Assembly (NCBI GenBank): GCA_017428525.1
Contig: JAFRQQ010000004.1
Coordinates: 62,001 to 126,000, forward strand
Direction: 5' to 3'
DNA: 64,000 nucleotides
DNA from: Clostridia bacterium
GTDB lineage: Bacteria; Bacillota; Clostridia; Oscillospirales; Acutalibacteraceae
The notes under the pieces were generated by a model. The model was not told the origin of the DNA and did not search any database. It saw only the letters and a list, made by a program, of their open reading frames with translations. Numbering within the stretch: position 1 is the stretch's first letter; the number at the start of each line of letters is the position of its first letter. This document shows positions 18,201 through 28,288 of the stretch, in pieces. The position numbers and the translations under genes are program-made.

Positions 18201-18376
18201 GCATCGTCCGTCTTTATGAGGCGGAGGGCACCTACACGGTCTGCCCGATGACCTATGCGGACAGCGTCAAAAAGATCGAGCAGACGAATATGCTCGAGGA
18301 GACGCAGGCAGCGCTGACCGACGCCCCGCTGACCTTCCGCCCGTTTGAGATCAAAACGCTCAAGCTGTCTTATTAA
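15281..18376 (+). CDS. Alpha-mannosidase, glycoside hydrolase family 38
   Basis: A 1031-residue enzyme without a signal peptide, so presumably cytoplasmic. It hydrolyses alpha-mannosides taken up by the cell. The zinc-site motif GHSHMDTAWLW places H258 and D262, and the probable nucleophile is D372 in WLPDTFGYS. The helical middle domain follows (RGTLTNQHQIKRNNRKAE), then the long beta-sandwich C terminus. AAGGAG precedes the ATG, which overlaps the end of the ferredoxin-like gene. Mannose released could enter metabolism through ManA and the phosphohexomutase encoded further on. Confidence 0.94.
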   Translation: MLTERQINRMLSKLKRFEETLEPMIFRKADALGASAYETTDRLHEIPAESLFRPVEPGFQWGGECGYCWFKTAYTVPAALDGKDLFLRPHTEGYETMLWVDGVPFGTFATKIVFTGHGNHYCDLLRKNAKAGETIEIALEVYAGHSYKGCMPLEEQPLLDYVYHYQGIDVCVKDEEIQEFYFDLRAINELTEGLPETSFRRGDLINALYEVHNRVLYSYADAGDEAFRAALRSARPFLKDVLAVQNGPEAAEACVIGHSHMDTAWLWHVPETVKKCARTYANQVALMEQYPEYKFIQSSSCHSDFIRRYYPALFERIREKVAQGRYEPNGGVWVECDCNITSGESMVRQFLWGQRFTRKYFDYTSNCFWLPDTFGYSAAIPQIMKGCGVDYFLTTKIAWNDTNLFPYDTFYWEGLDGTKVFTHFNRTHIWPSPKGLIDGVSGDRNRGAAPIMERSVTRRRIIAYGYGDGGGGPQFEMIELARRCADLNGCPKAKNVRVGDYMQEMESVAQNPATYKGELYLELHRGTLTNQHQIKRNNRKAELALRDLELLTVDAAVKAGQPASEEAIAPLYEKLLINQFHDILPGTCIPAAHKQSRAETGWIIETARKGIHDAVTAPGSRVTLTNTLSFDRCDPVFLPCEAGLIADLPCKQQRYTDPDGRELLILSGVTVPAFSTVAFDLIPGEPSAESAIELTATGAETPFAAVTFDEKGYLSSFIDKRMQRELCGGLPLGTYLMAEDLPSAWDNWDVDADIETKFADTSELLERKVVSHGAAALVIRSTYRISPKSTILQDQFFFADTAEVRYDIRMDWQDDHRFLKTAFDTTLQSDFARFEIQFGHVLRPTTRNQSLEKAKFEVVNHKFTDLSETRAGAAILNDGKYAISAAGGKLRLSLHKGGTRPDFEGDHGLHRAVFSFLPHTGGFSAETVVRPAYELNIPVVVGKGDFALQPIALPQAPNVIVETVKPCEDAENACIVRLYEAEGTYTVCPMTYADSVKKIEQTNMLEETQAALTDAPLTFRPFEIKTLKLSY

Positions 18377-18390
18377 ACGGAGGCGCTGCG

Positions 18391-18519
18391 ATGTGGTATT
18401 TGCTGGCGGCCGGCCTCCTGGTGCTGTTCGGCGTTCTGTTCCGGCAACAGAAGCCGGAAGACCGCGAGGACCCGGAGGAACAGGAAGATCTGGACGAGGA
18501 TACGGACAGATATAATTGA
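18391..18519 (+). CDS. Small membrane peptide (42 residues)
   Basis: A short frame begins 14 bases after the mannosidase with GGAGG at 18379-18383 as ribosome binding site. It encodes a hydrophobic helix (WYLLAAGLLVLFGVLF) followed by a very acidic tail rich in glutamate and aspartate, ending DTDRYN. The spacing, Shine-Dalgarno and following terminator support a real gene. No family is recognized. Confidence 0.6.
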   Translation: MWYLLAAGLLVLFGVLFRQQKPEDREDPEEQEDLDEDTDRYN

Positions 18520-18535
18520 AAAGAATAAAGGAAAC

Positions 18536-18569
18536 GGGAGCCGTCATAGCATAAACGGCTCCCTTTGTT
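18536..18569 (+). terminator. Terminator of the yhaM-to-mannosidase unit
   Basis: GGGAGCCGT pairs with ACGGCTCCC around a nine-base loop, followed by TTTGTT. It lies 17 bases after the small peptide gene. Confidence 0.75.
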
Positions 18570-18598
18570 ATTAGTCTATATTGTAACTAGGTTTCAGC

Positions 18599-19177
18599 TC
18601 AAAGACCCAAGAGCTGTTTTTTCTTTGCATCAAATTCGTTTTGCGTAATGACACCTTTATCAAGCAGTTCTTTATATTTTGCCAACTGTTCCGGAATATC
18701 TTGAGAAGCGCTTGAGATTTGTATGCTTTGAGATTTGCTTGTGGCGGAAGCGATTATTTCTTTTACTTCAGATAAATGCTTTGCTTGACCGTAATTCAAG
18801 TCAAGGATAAACACTTCAGTTAGCCCTTTAATCCGTAATTGAGCTGTTCCGACCAACGGAGTTTTTGCATCATCAATTGATTGGATTTGATTAAGTGATA
18901 GTTCTTTAAATTCACTTCGCCCCATAATACTTGTGCACAGGAAGATACGTTTATCTGTGACGGCAAATACTCCGGGCTGCTTGGTTTTAATAGCCTTTTT
19001 TACAGATTTATTTTCACGAGGATCCAATCGTTCATATGAAGGCGCAATCGAGTAGTTGCAATTAAATGCAAATAAAAGGGCTTCGTTAGAGAATAAAGAG
19101 TTTTGAGCATATTTTCTTGAACCAGCATCAAGCACGTTTTTACCACCGCTGTATTTGACAGCTTCATCAATTGTCAT
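18599..19177 (-). CDS. PH-like domain protein with C-terminal SHOCT domain
   Basis: The 192-residue protein has a YokE/bPH-like central domain (about residues 60-140, with GVFAVTDKRIFLCTS) and a C-terminal SHOCT motif (residues 163-192, LAKYKELLDKGVITQNEFDAKKKQLL). Such proteins are widespread in mobile regions and usually uncharacterized. The gene is clearly AT-rich compared with its GC-rich neighbours, which suggests recent transfer. AAGGAGG precedes the ATG. It is divergent from a small XRE regulator, which may control it. Confidence 0.8.
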   Translation of the reverse strand: MTIDEAVKYSGGKNVLDAGSRKYAQNSLFSNEALLFAFNCNYSIAPSYERLDPRENKSVKKAIKTKQPGVFAVTDKRIFLCTSIMGRSEFKELSLNQIQSIDDAKTPLVGTAQLRIKGLTEVFILDLNYGQAKHLSEVKEIIASATSKSQSIQISSASQDIPEQLAKYKELLDKGVITQNEFDAKKKQLLGL

Positions 19178-19258
19178 GGCTTTTCCTCCTTGCTTTACAA
19201 AAGCGTTTTACATATTGTGTATAATGCATAATGATGTCCAAGATGAATAATATATTAT

Positions 19259-19287
19259 ATTATACATCACATCAAGTGTAAAGTCAA
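19259..19287 (-). promoter_or_regulatory. Promoter of the PH/SHOCT gene
   Basis: On the - strand TTGACT (19287-19282), 17-base spacer and TATAAT (19264-19259), within a very AT-rich divergent intergenic region. The transcript would have a leader of about 75 bases. Confidence 0.75.
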
Positions 19288-19331
19288 TACGCCTCATCCG
19301 ATGTGTGATAACATTTTTTCGGTGATGAAAG

Positions 19332-19550
19332 ATGAAAACCTATCGCGACCGCATCCGTGAACTGCGGGAGGATCACGATTTCAAGCAGGCGGAGATCGCA
19401 AAGGTGCTCGGCACGACGCAGCAGGTGTATTCAAGGTATGAAAACGGAACGAATGAAATGCCGATTCGGCATATTATCACACTTGCGCGGTTTTATCATG
19501 TGAGCTGTGATTATATTCTCGGAGAATCAGATGATCCAAATGTGAAATAA
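19332..19550 (+). CDS. XRE family helix-turn-helix regulator
   Basis: A 72-residue protein that is almost entirely a Cro/C1-type HTH: DFKQAEIAKVLGTTQQVYSRYENG carries the two helices, followed by IITLARFYHVSCDYILGESD. Its small size is typical of phage-like or toxin-antitoxin regulators. It is divergent from the AT-rich PH/SHOCT gene and about 155 bases from it. The ribosome binding site is weak. The target is unknown; autoregulation of the shared intergenic region is plausible. Confidence 0.9.
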   Translation: MKTYRDRIRELREDHDFKQAEIAKVLGTTQQVYSRYENGTNEMPIRHIITLARFYHVSCDYILGESDDPNVK

Positions 19551-19580
19551 AGATCAATACAATTGTATCAACAAGTATAA

Positions 19581-19617
19581 AACCCGAGGACAGCACGATC
19601 CTCGGGTTGCATTTTTA
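19581..19617 (+). terminator. Terminator after the XRE gene
   Basis: AACCCGAGGA pairs with TCCTCGGGTT, followed by GCATTTTTAT. It lies between the converging XRE and deacylase genes and may act in both directions. Confidence 0.8.
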
Positions 19618-19636
19618 TCCTGTTATGATTCTTTTC

Positions 19637-20149
19637 CTATTCCGGATGAATCCATTCCGGCTTAACGCCCAAAGCGGGCAGCAGCTGCGATGTCACCGCC
19701 TGCATGGGGATCTTCAGCGTCGCGGTGTTCAGGCTCGGATGGCAGCCGAGATACGCCTCCCGCAGCAGCGCGTCGTCGATCGCAAGCCGCACGCGGTGCG
19801 CCGGGTCAAACAGCAGGCTCGTCACGCTCATTGAGCCGGGATTTGTGTGCAGCAGGCGCTCCATTTCTTCCGGCGAGGCAAAAGACAGACGGGAAACACC
19901 GAGCAGCTTCGACACCGTGCCGGTCACAAAGCGGCGATCGAGGGGCAGCATCAGCAGATAATACACGCTGCCGTTCGTTGTGCGCAGCAGCAGGTTTTTG
20001 CAGATGGCGCAGCCGATCTGCCGCTCGACCTTTTTGCATTCCTCCGTTGTGGAGGCGGGCAGATGATCGAAGCGCTCATAGGGGATGCCGTGCGCATCCA
20101 GAAACGCACAGACCCGCGCCGGATTGTCGTCAAACGTCGGCTTATTCAT
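19637..20149 (-). CDS. YbaK/PrdX-like aminoacyl-tRNA deacylase
   Basis: About 170 residues covering one YbaK/aaRS-associated editing domain: FLDAHGIPYERFDHLPA at the start, CKNLLLRTTNGSVYYLLMLPLDRR in the middle, and NPGSMSVTSLLFD. This matches PrdX/ProX-type proteins that hydrolyse misacylated Ala-tRNA(Pro). The ATG at 20149 overlaps the stop of the upstream lipoprotein gene, so translation is coupled; an in-frame ATG at 20164 is also possible. The substrate is inferred from family. Confidence 0.85.
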   Translation of the reverse strand: MNKPTFDDNPARVCAFLDAHGIPYERFDHLPASTTEECKKVERQIGCAICKNLLLRTTNGSVYYLLMLPLDRRFVTGTVSKLLGVSRLSFASPEEMERLLHTNPGSMSVTSLLFDPAHRVRLAIDDALLREAYLGCHPSLNTATLKIPMQAVTSQLLPALGVKPEWIHPE

Positions 20150-20993
20150 AGAAAGCGGAGGCATAGCCTGCGGCGTTGATCCGGACCTCTTTCCACGGGC
20201 CGCCGCTGCAGTCCTCGTGGATCAGCACATCGTCGCTGTAGGTCTGGATCTGCACCATCGCGTCATGCCCCTTGGCCAGCGCCCAGTCCGACGGCCATTC
20301 CTTCACGCCGGGATAGATGCTGTCCTCCTCGCCGTAAATCGGCGACTGGGCCTGCGTGCAGACGAAGGAATCGATGGAGCCGTCCGCACGGAAGCGGATC
20401 TCGCAGCGGGCGTTCTGGCTCTGGATGGCATAGGCGTTGCCGCCGAGCGGCAGGAATTCCAGGAATTCCTCGAGCGTCTCCGTGACCCCGTCGTCGGATT
20501 CGAAGGTGCAGCGCAGCGCGTCGTTGGTCTTGTCATACACCGCGGTGTAGGTTTCGGACTGCGCCTCCTCCACAAACCGCAGGGAATACTCATTATTTTT
20601 GGCGGAATACTCGATCTTTTTTCCGTTTGCCGCTGCGCGGTAGAGCGCCTGGGCGTCCGCGTCGGTCAGATCGTCGGAGAAACCCGCAACCTGCGCGCGG
20701 AGCTTGAGCGAAAACGGCGAAAAGCCGGTGAGGATGTAATTCTCATCCAAAAAATAGGAGCCGTCGCTGTTGGTCTCGATCTTTTTGTTGTGCGCGCCCT
20801 CGAGCACGGTGACCTTGGCCTCGAGCGCGGCGCAGACCGCATCGAAGCGCTGCAGGCAGCCGGCAAAATCAGCGTCGTTGTTGGTGATATTCAGCATATC
20901 CGGCGTGCGCACGCCGCCGGGGGCCGGCTCCTCGCCGCAGCTGCAAAGCAGCAGGCAGAGCGCCAGCAGCAGGGGAAGGACGATCCGTCTCAT
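20142..20993 (-). CDS. Putative lipoprotein of unknown function
   Basis: A 283-residue protein with a lipoprotein signal ([20 protein letters not shown]), in which C19 would be lipidated. The mature part is acidic and shows no domain I recognize. Its ATG overlaps the nrdR stop and its end overlaps the deacylase start, so the three genes form a tightly coupled operon. Function is unknown. Confidence 0.75.
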   Translation of the reverse strand: MRRIVLPLLLALCLLLCSCGEEPAPGGVRTPDMLNITNNDADFAGCLQRFDAVCAALEAKVTVLEGAHNKKIETNSDGSYFLDENYILTGFSPFSLKLRAQVAGFSDDLTDADAQALYRAAANGKKIEYSAKNNEYSLRFVEEAQSETYTAVYDKTNDALRCTFESDDGVTETLEEFLEFLPLGGNAYAIQSQNARCEIRFRADGSIDSFVCTQAQSPIYGEEDSIYPGVKEWPSDWALAKGHDAMVQIQTYSDDVLIHEDCSGGPWKEVRINAAGYASAFYE

Positions 20994-21445
20994 TTCTCAC
21001 TCAGGAGCTTGGCCAGCTCTTCCATGAAGGTGTTGATATCCTTGAACTGACGATAGACCGAGGCAAAGCGCACATAGGCGACCTCGTCGAGCGATTTGAG
21101 CTTCTCCATTGCCAGCTCGCCGATGCGCTGCGAGGTGACCTCGCGGTCGAGCGAATTCTGCAGGGAGTTTTCAATCTCATCCACGGCCAGCTCGATCGCG
21201 TCCAGCGAAACGGGACGCTTCTCACAGGCGCGCAGCATGCCGCTGAAGAGCTTGTTGCGGTCAAAGACCTCGCGGGAGCGGTCTTTTTTGACGACGATGA
21301 CCGGCACGCTTTCGATGATTTCATAGGTCGTAAAGCGTTTGCCGCAGCTGGTGCACTCGCGGCGGCGGCGGATGCGTTCGCCCTCGTCGGTCGGGCGGGA
21401 GTCGATGACCTTGCTTTCTTCGCAGGCACAGAACGGACATTTCAT
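20990..21445 (-). CDS. nrdR: Transcriptional repressor NrdR
   Basis: NrdR represses ribonucleotide reductase genes in response to nucleotide binding. The 151-residue protein begins with a zinc ribbon (CPFC at residues 3-6, CTSCGKRF further on), followed by an ATP-cone (about 49-139, beginning [18 protein letters not shown]). Length is standard. AAAGGAG lies upstream of the ATG. It heads an operon with a lipoprotein and a tRNA deacylase, and no NrdR target gene is in the window. Confidence 0.96.
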   Translation of the reverse strand: MKCPFCACEESKVIDSRPTDEGERIRRRRECTSCGKRFTTYEIIESVPVIVVKKDRSREVFDRNKLFSGMLRACEKRPVSLDAIELAVDEIENSLQNSLDREVTSQRIGELAMEKLKSLDEVAYVRFASVYRQFKDINTFMEELAKLLSEK

Positions 21446-21487
21446 GGCAGCAGTCTCCTTTGGCGCATTCGATGGTTTATTGTTTCC

Positions 21488-21515
21488 ATTATATCATAAA
21501 AAAAGTCGTTTGCAA
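21488..21515 (-). promoter_or_regulatory. Promoter of the nrdR operon
   Basis: On the - strand TTGCAA (21515-21510), 16-base spacer and TATAAT (21493-21488), about 45 bases upstream of the nrdR start. Confidence 0.72.
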
Positions 21516-21530
21516 GTGGTATTTGCTGAA

Positions 21531-21550
21531 AACGCGCGCCCGCGCGCGCC
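21531..21550 (-). terminator. Probable terminator after the Gfo/Idh/MocA gene
   Basis: On the - strand a very GC-rich self-complementary run (GCGCGC, GCGG, GCGCGC) is followed by GTTTTC, about 15 bases after the oxidoreductase stop. The T tract is short, so confidence is moderate. Confidence 0.5.
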
Positions 21551-21561
21551 GGTGCGCAGGT

Positions 21562-22533
21562 TCATTCCGGGAATTCGATGCCGGCCAGCCGGCGGATCTC
21601 CGCCATGACGGTGCTGACCTGTAAAGCTCTTTCCCTTGTCACCTGATAATACGGGTCTGCGGGATTGCGGATGAACGCCTCGAATCCCTCCGCCTCGAAG
21701 CCCATCAGATCCGCCTTTTCGCGCTCGCCGAACAGCGTCTGCGCCTCGCCGCCGCGGTGCAGCGTCAGGCCGGTCAGCTTGGAAATCGATTCGATAGACA
21801 GCGTGCCGTTTTCGCCGCGGATTTCGGAGCCCGCATAGCCCTGCCCGATCTTGGAATAGGCCAGCGTCACCAGCTTGTCGCCGTACTCCAGCCCGGCCAT
21901 GCCGCTCCCGTCCGCGCCGCTGTCCAGAAAGTGCGCGCAGGCCGTGACAGACTGCGGCAGACCGAAGAGATCCAGCGCCGGATACACGCAGTAAATGCCC
22001 AGATCCATCAGCCCGCCGGTGGCCAGACGGGGATTGAAGATATTCGGATGCTCGCCGCGCAGATAGGCGGGGTATTTGGAGGACAGCTGGCAGAAATCGA
22101 ACTGCGCGCCGGTGATGCGGCCGAGTCCGGCAACGGCTTCCCGCAGCAGGGCGCGCACCGGCTGAAACATATACATGATCGCTTCGGCGTAAATGCGCCC
22201 CTGACGGTCCGAGAGCGCCTGCAGGCGCTGCAGCTCCCCGGGCGTGACGGTGATCGGCTTTTCGCAGAGCACATGTTTGCCGTGCAGGAGCATCTGCTCC
22301 GACTGCGCCGCGTGCAGACGGTTGGGGCTGGCAATATAGGCGATCTCAAAATCCGCCTGCGCAAAGGCCGTCAGGTCGGTAAAGACCTGCGGGATTCCGT
22401 TGCGCGCGGCGAACGCGCCGCCGCTTTCCGCCGTGCGGGAATACACAGCGGCGATGTCTGCGCTGCAATGGCTGCGCGCGCCGGCGATGAACGCCTCCGC
22501 GATCGGACCGGTGCCGATGATGCCGTATCGCAT
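21562..22533 (-). CDS. Gfo/Idh/MocA family oxidoreductase
   Basis: The 323-residue protein starts with the NAD(P)-binding fold MRYGIIGTGPIAEAFI and carries the family motif LCEKPITV near residue 92. The C-terminal part forms the substrate-binding sheet, with the helix segment GGLMDLGIYCVYPALDLFG. Members oxidize or reduce sugars, inositols and related compounds. It lies 12 bases after the GH78 rhamnosidase gene in the same operon, so a sugar or sugar-acid substrate is likely, but not determinable here. Confidence 0.9.
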   Translation of the reverse strand: MRYGIIGTGPIAEAFIAGARSHCSADIAAVYSRTAESGGAFAARNGIPQVFTDLTAFAQADFEIAYIASPNRLHAAQSEQMLLHGKHVLCEKPITVTPGELQRLQALSDRQGRIYAEAIMYMFQPVRALLREAVAGLGRITGAQFDFCQLSSKYPAYLRGEHPNIFNPRLATGGLMDLGIYCVYPALDLFGLPQSVTACAHFLDSGADGSGMAGLEYGDKLVTLAYSKIGQGYAGSEIRGENGTLSIESISKLTGLTLHRGGEAQTLFGEREKADLMGFEAEGFEAFIRNPADPYYQVTRERALQVSTVMAEIRRLAGIEFPE

Positions 22534-22545
22534 GGCGATGCCTCC

Positions 22546-24698
22546 TTAATCCAGATTGAGCGTGAAGGTCTGTGTGCCCTCGACCGGTGCGCAGACGCCG
22601 CTGCAGTCGAACCGCACCCGCATGCCGGGATCGGCGGTGACGGTGACGGCTGCGGTCTTGCCGTGCTTTTCAAAGGCGACGGCGATCCTGCCCCGGCAGG
22701 TGGTCATGTGCCCGGCCGCGTGATCGAGCCCGTCGACAAAGACGGGGGAGATCACGACGTCTTCATAACCGGCGGTGCCGGGCGCCTGCCGCATGCCCAG
22801 CAGCTCCGTGAGCACGGATTTGACGCAGGCGCCGAACATCGGATGATTCTGCGAGGACCTGCCGGACCAGTTTTCCCAGATCGTGGTTGCGCCCTGCCGC
22901 CGCATTTCCGCAAAGGAAACGGTGTGCTGACTGGTCAGCAGGTCAAAGGCGACCTGCCCCGCGCCGTTGGCAAACAGCCAGTCAATCAGCGCGGGCGTGG
23001 CAATGATGCCGGTATCAAAATGCCCAAGCGCGGCATATTTTTCGATGACACGTTTTTTCGTTTTTTCATTGCCGAGACCTGCGAGCATCGCAAGGCAGGA
23101 AGCGCCCTGTGCGTCGCCGAGGAACAGGCCGCTTGCCGGGCTGAAATAGGCGACCTCCACCGCCCGGCGGCAGCGGTCGATCCGCGCCTGCAGATGCGCG
23201 GTGCGGGTCGGTTCGCCCAGAAGGGCGGCGATCTCCTGCGCCTGCTGCATCTGCCGGATATAAAGGCAGGTGTTGACAAACGGCTCCGGCAGAATCACCG
23301 GCTCCGGCGGGCACCAGTCGCCCAGGCACCAGCCGTCCGGCTCCTCCCGGCAGACCAGGCCGTTTTCGCTGCGCGTTTCCAGATAATCGAAATAGCGCAG
23401 CATGCGCGGCAGGAATTCCTCCAGAACGGCGCTGTCGCCGTAGGCTTTGTAATATTGATAGGGGACCTCGACGATTGCGCCGCCCCAGCCGCAGGGTCCG
23501 CCGCCGCCGCCCATGAGCGGCGCGGTGTGCTGCACATGGCCGCTCACGCGGCACTGGCAGTCGGCGATATCCTCCAGCCATTTGCGGTAAAAGCTGCGGC
23601 AGTCCAGCAGCTGCAGAACCGCCGCGGCGCAGAGCTGACCGTCGCCGGTGTAGCCCAGCCGCTCGCGGTGCGGGCAGTCGGAGGGCACGCCCGCGTGCAT
23701 ATTGCACAGCTGCGTGTGGATGAAGGTGTCAAACAGCCAGTTGAGCGTTTCGTTGTCGCTCGTGAAGGCTGCGGTCACCGGGCAGTCCGCATGCAGCACA
23801 TCCACGCGCACGGGTTCGGCGCCCCTGACGCGGAAGTAGCGGAAGCCGTGCCAGGTGAAGAACGGGCGGTATTCGCGCGCCTTGCCGTCCGTGATGAAAA
23901 CGTCGGTCTGATAGTTCTCCCGGAAGGGGATCCCGTAGTGTTCCCTGCCGCCGAGGACTTCGGCGTAGGCGACGGTGATCTCCGTGCCCGGGGTGTCGCA
24001 GCAAAAAACGGCATAGCCGACGGTGTTTTCGCCGGCGTCGTAGAGCTTCCAGCCGTCCGCTTCTTCCACCAGCAGCTGCGGCGTCAGCGAACGGATCACG
24101 CGATCCGGCGGGCCGATCTGCAGCTGAAAATCGCTTTCGGGCGCGGGGATCTCCCGGCTCGGGCGGAACGCGGCGGCGTCTGCGGGCAGCAGGCGGTAAT
24201 CCTGCCGTTCGCCGTCGTAGAGATTATTGAAGGTGACAAATCCGGGATGCACCGTTGTCTGCGCATCCGAAACCAGCGTCTCGCCGCCGAGCTCCAGCCG
24301 GTAGCAGAGCTTCGGCGTGCCGTAGGCGACGGGGCCCTCGGCGGTGCGTTCTTTCTGATTATAATACCCGTTGCCGACCAGCACGCAAAGGGCGTTTTCC
24401 CCCGGCGCAAGATACGGCGTCAGGTCGTATTGCATCACATAAATGCGAAAGCCCAGCGAATCAAACAGCGGATAGCCCAGCTTGCTCAGATCGCGTGCCT
24501 CGTAGTTGGAGGCGTTGGGCACCAGCCGGTCCTCGCTGACTTTTTTGCCGTTGAGATACAGCTCGAAAAAGCCGAGACCGCAGATCGTGATCTGCGCCGG
24601 CTCCGTGCCTGCGGCATGGAATTTCCGCATAAACAGCGGCGCGTCGCTGCCCGCCGGGTCGTCGATCCACCGGGCGGCGCCGAACATGGTTTCGTGTG

Positions 24699-24702
<4 letters not shown>
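22546..24702 (-). CDS. Alpha-L-rhamnosidase, glycoside hydrolase family 78
   Basis: A 718-residue enzyme without a signal peptide that removes terminal alpha-L-rhamnose. The N-terminal beta domain includes FFELYLNGKKVSEDRL. The catalytic (alpha/alpha)6 barrel contains DCPHRERLGYTGD, where D342 and E347 show the D-x4-E spacing of GH78, followed by GGAIVEVPYQYYKAYGD. It overlaps the ABC-F stop codon (ATGA) and is followed by an oxidoreductase. Rhamnose-containing plant glycosides or bacterial polysaccharides could be substrates. Confidence 0.93.
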
Positions 24703-26615
<1,913 letters not shown>

Positions 26616-26631
26616 GAGCTTGCTTCCTGTT

Positions 26632-27591
26632 TCAGATTCTGGTTTCGAGCAGGGTCATTGCGCCCGTGAGATGATATGCGCCCGCGTCGGCGGGGAGGAA
26701 GACGCTCGCGCCTTTTTGCAGCGCCAGCGTTTCGCCGCAGCAGGTCAGACTGCCGCCGCCCTCCATCACCAGCAGGGAGACAAAGGAATCCGCGCCGGCT
26801 TCGTCGCTGTATTCGTCCGCCGTCTGCACATGCCAGACCCGGAACAGCGGGCAGTCCGCAAGCAAGGTCTTGCCTTCTTTGTAAAGGCCTTCACCTTTAC
26901 AGAAGGAGGGCTGCACAAAGGGCGTGCGTCTGGTCACGGCAACGGCGTCGTCCACATGCAGCTCGCGCGGCTTGCCGTCGGCGCCCGTCCTGCCGTAGTC
27001 ATAGATTCTGTAAGTGGTGTTGGAGCTTTCCTGCACCTCTGCAAGCAGGATGCCCTTGCAGATTGCGTGGAGCGTGCCGGATTCGATGAAGAAGAAATCG
27101 CCCGGTCTGACCGGCACGCGCTGTACCAGATCGGTCAGCGTATTTTCCGCGATCGCTTTGCGGAATGCCGCCTCGCTGATATCCTCGCGGAAGCCGAGCA
27201 GAAGCGACGCGCCGGGATCGCAGTCGATGATATACCAGCATTCGGTCTTGCTCTGGCCGCGGCCGGTGCGGCGGCAGTAGTCCGCCGTGGGATGCACCTG
27301 CACGGAGAGATCGTCGCGCGCGTCAATGAATTTGATCAGAATGGGGAAATCAGCAAACGCGTCGGCGCGGGTCCCGCAGAATCCGGGCGCCGCTTTGAGC
27401 GCTTCGGGCAGCGGCAGGCCGGCAAAGGGGCCGTTGACGACCGTGGACGCCCCGGCCGGGTGGCATGAGAGCATCCAGCCTTCGGCAGCGTTGGCTTTTT
27501 CGGTTTTGACGCCGAATGTGTCAATCAGTTTTCGTCCGCCCCAGATCGTTTCGGAAACATAGGGCGCGAGCAGCATCGGATAGGGCTTCAT
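26632..27591 (-). CDS. manA: Mannose-6-phosphate isomerase, class I
   Basis: ManA interconverts mannose-6-phosphate and fructose-6-phosphate. The 319-residue protein has the short Firmicutes type-I form, starting with PYVSETIWGGRKL. The zinc-binding region is LSVQVHPTADY and the following GRGQSKTECWYII, with a further histidine in GTLHAICKGILLAEVQ. CCGGAGGTC precedes the ATG. It leads the operon with the ABC-F, GH78 and oxidoreductase genes and provides the entry point for mannose released by the GH38 enzyme. Confidence 0.94.
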   Translation of the reverse strand: MKPYPMLLAPYVSETIWGGRKLIDTFGVKTEKANAAEGWMLSCHPAGASTVVNGPFAGLPLPEALKAAPGFCGTRADAFADFPILIKFIDARDDLSVQVHPTADYCRRTGRGQSKTECWYIIDCDPGASLLLGFREDISEAAFRKAIAENTLTDLVQRVPVRPGDFFFIESGTLHAICKGILLAEVQESSNTTYRIYDYGRTGADGKPRELHVDDAVAVTRRTPFVQPSFCKGEGLYKEGKTLLADCPLFRVWHVQTADEYSDEAGADSFVSLLVMEGGGSLTCCGETLALQKGASVFLPADAGAYHLTGAMTLLETRI

Positions 27592-27658
27592 AATCTGACC
27601 TCCGGGAATGGATCGGCCGGCGTGCGGCCGGTTTTCTTTGAGTCCTTGTATTATTCTA

Positions 27659-27687
27659 GCATATTTGTCCCATAATTGCTATAGAAT
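27659..27687 (+). promoter_or_regulatory. Possible sigma-E-like promoter for yaaL-bofA
   Basis: GCATATT (27659-27665), a 14-base spacer and TATAGAAT (27680-27687) resemble the sporulation sigma-E consensus (ATATT, 14-15 bases, CATACAnT), while the sigma-A match is poor. On the opposite strand the same segment offers an extended -10 (TGCTAGAAT) that could serve manA. Confidence 0.35.
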
Positions 27688-27708
27688 ATTTATAGGGGGA
27701 TGAACGAC

Positions 27709-27984
27709 ATGAAACGAACACTGCCGAATCGCATACGCCGCCGCAAAGAAACGGCGAAAACGCAGCAGGAGGCGGCCGCGCTGCTCGCGCAGATGCGGGA
27801 AACCGCCCGCAGGCTCGAGAACGCCTATGCCCGCTTCGAATATGAGCAGAATGAGCAGCTGCTGGACGCCGTGATCTATGAGATTCAGTCGCTGCGCGCG
27901 CTGTACCGCTATCTGTTCAGCCGTGCGCGCACGCTGGGCATTGAATGCGGCAAGGTGCAGATTTTTCGGGTGGAGGGGGTCTGA
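27709..27984 (+). CDS. YaaL-like DUF2508 protein
   Basis: A 91-residue charged helical protein (RIRRRKETAKTQQEAAALLAQ then a coiled stretch NAYARFEYEQNEQLLDAVIYEI). Length, composition and position directly upstream of a bofA gene match YaaL of Bacillus. Its function is not known. ATG 27709 is preferred to 27700 because AGGGGG lies 9 bases upstream. bofA follows after 2 bases. Confidence 0.8.
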   Translation: MKRTLPNRIRRRKETAKTQQEAAALLAQMRETARRLENAYARFEYEQNEQLLDAVIYEIQSLRALYRYLFSRARTLGIECGKVQIFRVEGV

Positions 27985-27986
27985 AA

Positions 27987-28241
27987 ATGCACGGAGTCTG
28001 CGTCGCTGCCGCCGTGGTCTTCGCAGCCGTTGTCGCCGGCTGGGTCCTGTTTCATGCGCACGGCATGCGCAGCTGGCTGCTGTCGGCGCTGCAGGGCGTC
28101 GCCGCGCTGTTTGCGGTGAACCTGATCGGGCTGGTCAGCGGCGTCACAATCGCGCTCAACGGCTGTTCGCTCGGCACCGCGGCCTTGCTCGGGATGCCCG
28201 GCGTGATCGGCACGCTGCTGCTGCAGTTCCTGTTAAGATGA
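27987..28241 (+). CDS. bofA: Pro-sigma-K processing inhibitor BofA family protein
   Basis: The 84-residue membrane protein has two hydrophobic helices and the conserved segment NLIGLVSGVTIALNGCSLGTAALLGMPGVIG split across them, characteristic of BofA. In Bacillus, BofA holds back the SpoIVFB protease that activates sigma-K during sporulation. The gene follows the yaaL homologue as in Bacillus. Its presence suggests the organism, or its recent ancestor, sporulates; many non-sporulating Clostridia retain it. Confidence 0.88.
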   Translation: MHGVCVAAAVVFAAVVAGWVLFHAHGMRSWLLSALQGVAALFAVNLIGLVSGVTIALNGCSLGTAALLGMPGVIGTLLLQFLLR

Positions 28242-28246
28242 CGGCC

Positions 28247-28288
28247 CGGATCCTCCGGCAAAACAGAGGATCCGAGCCTGCTTTTTTT
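28247..28288. terminator. Terminator between bofA and the EEP operon
   Basis: CGGATCCTC pairs with GAGGATCCG around ten bases, followed on + by AGCCTGC and seven T residues. The genes on the two sides converge, and the - strand stop codon lies at the T run. Confidence 0.8.

Noticed and set aside
15116..18547. 1143-codon - strand open frame opposite the GH38 gene
   Set aside because: Low-complexity composition typical of an antisense frame; the + strand has clear catalytic motifs.
27618..27640. Terminator from the GGCCGG hairpin upstream of manA
   Set aside because: No gene ends toward it on + and the T tract is interrupted; more likely part of the manA leader.
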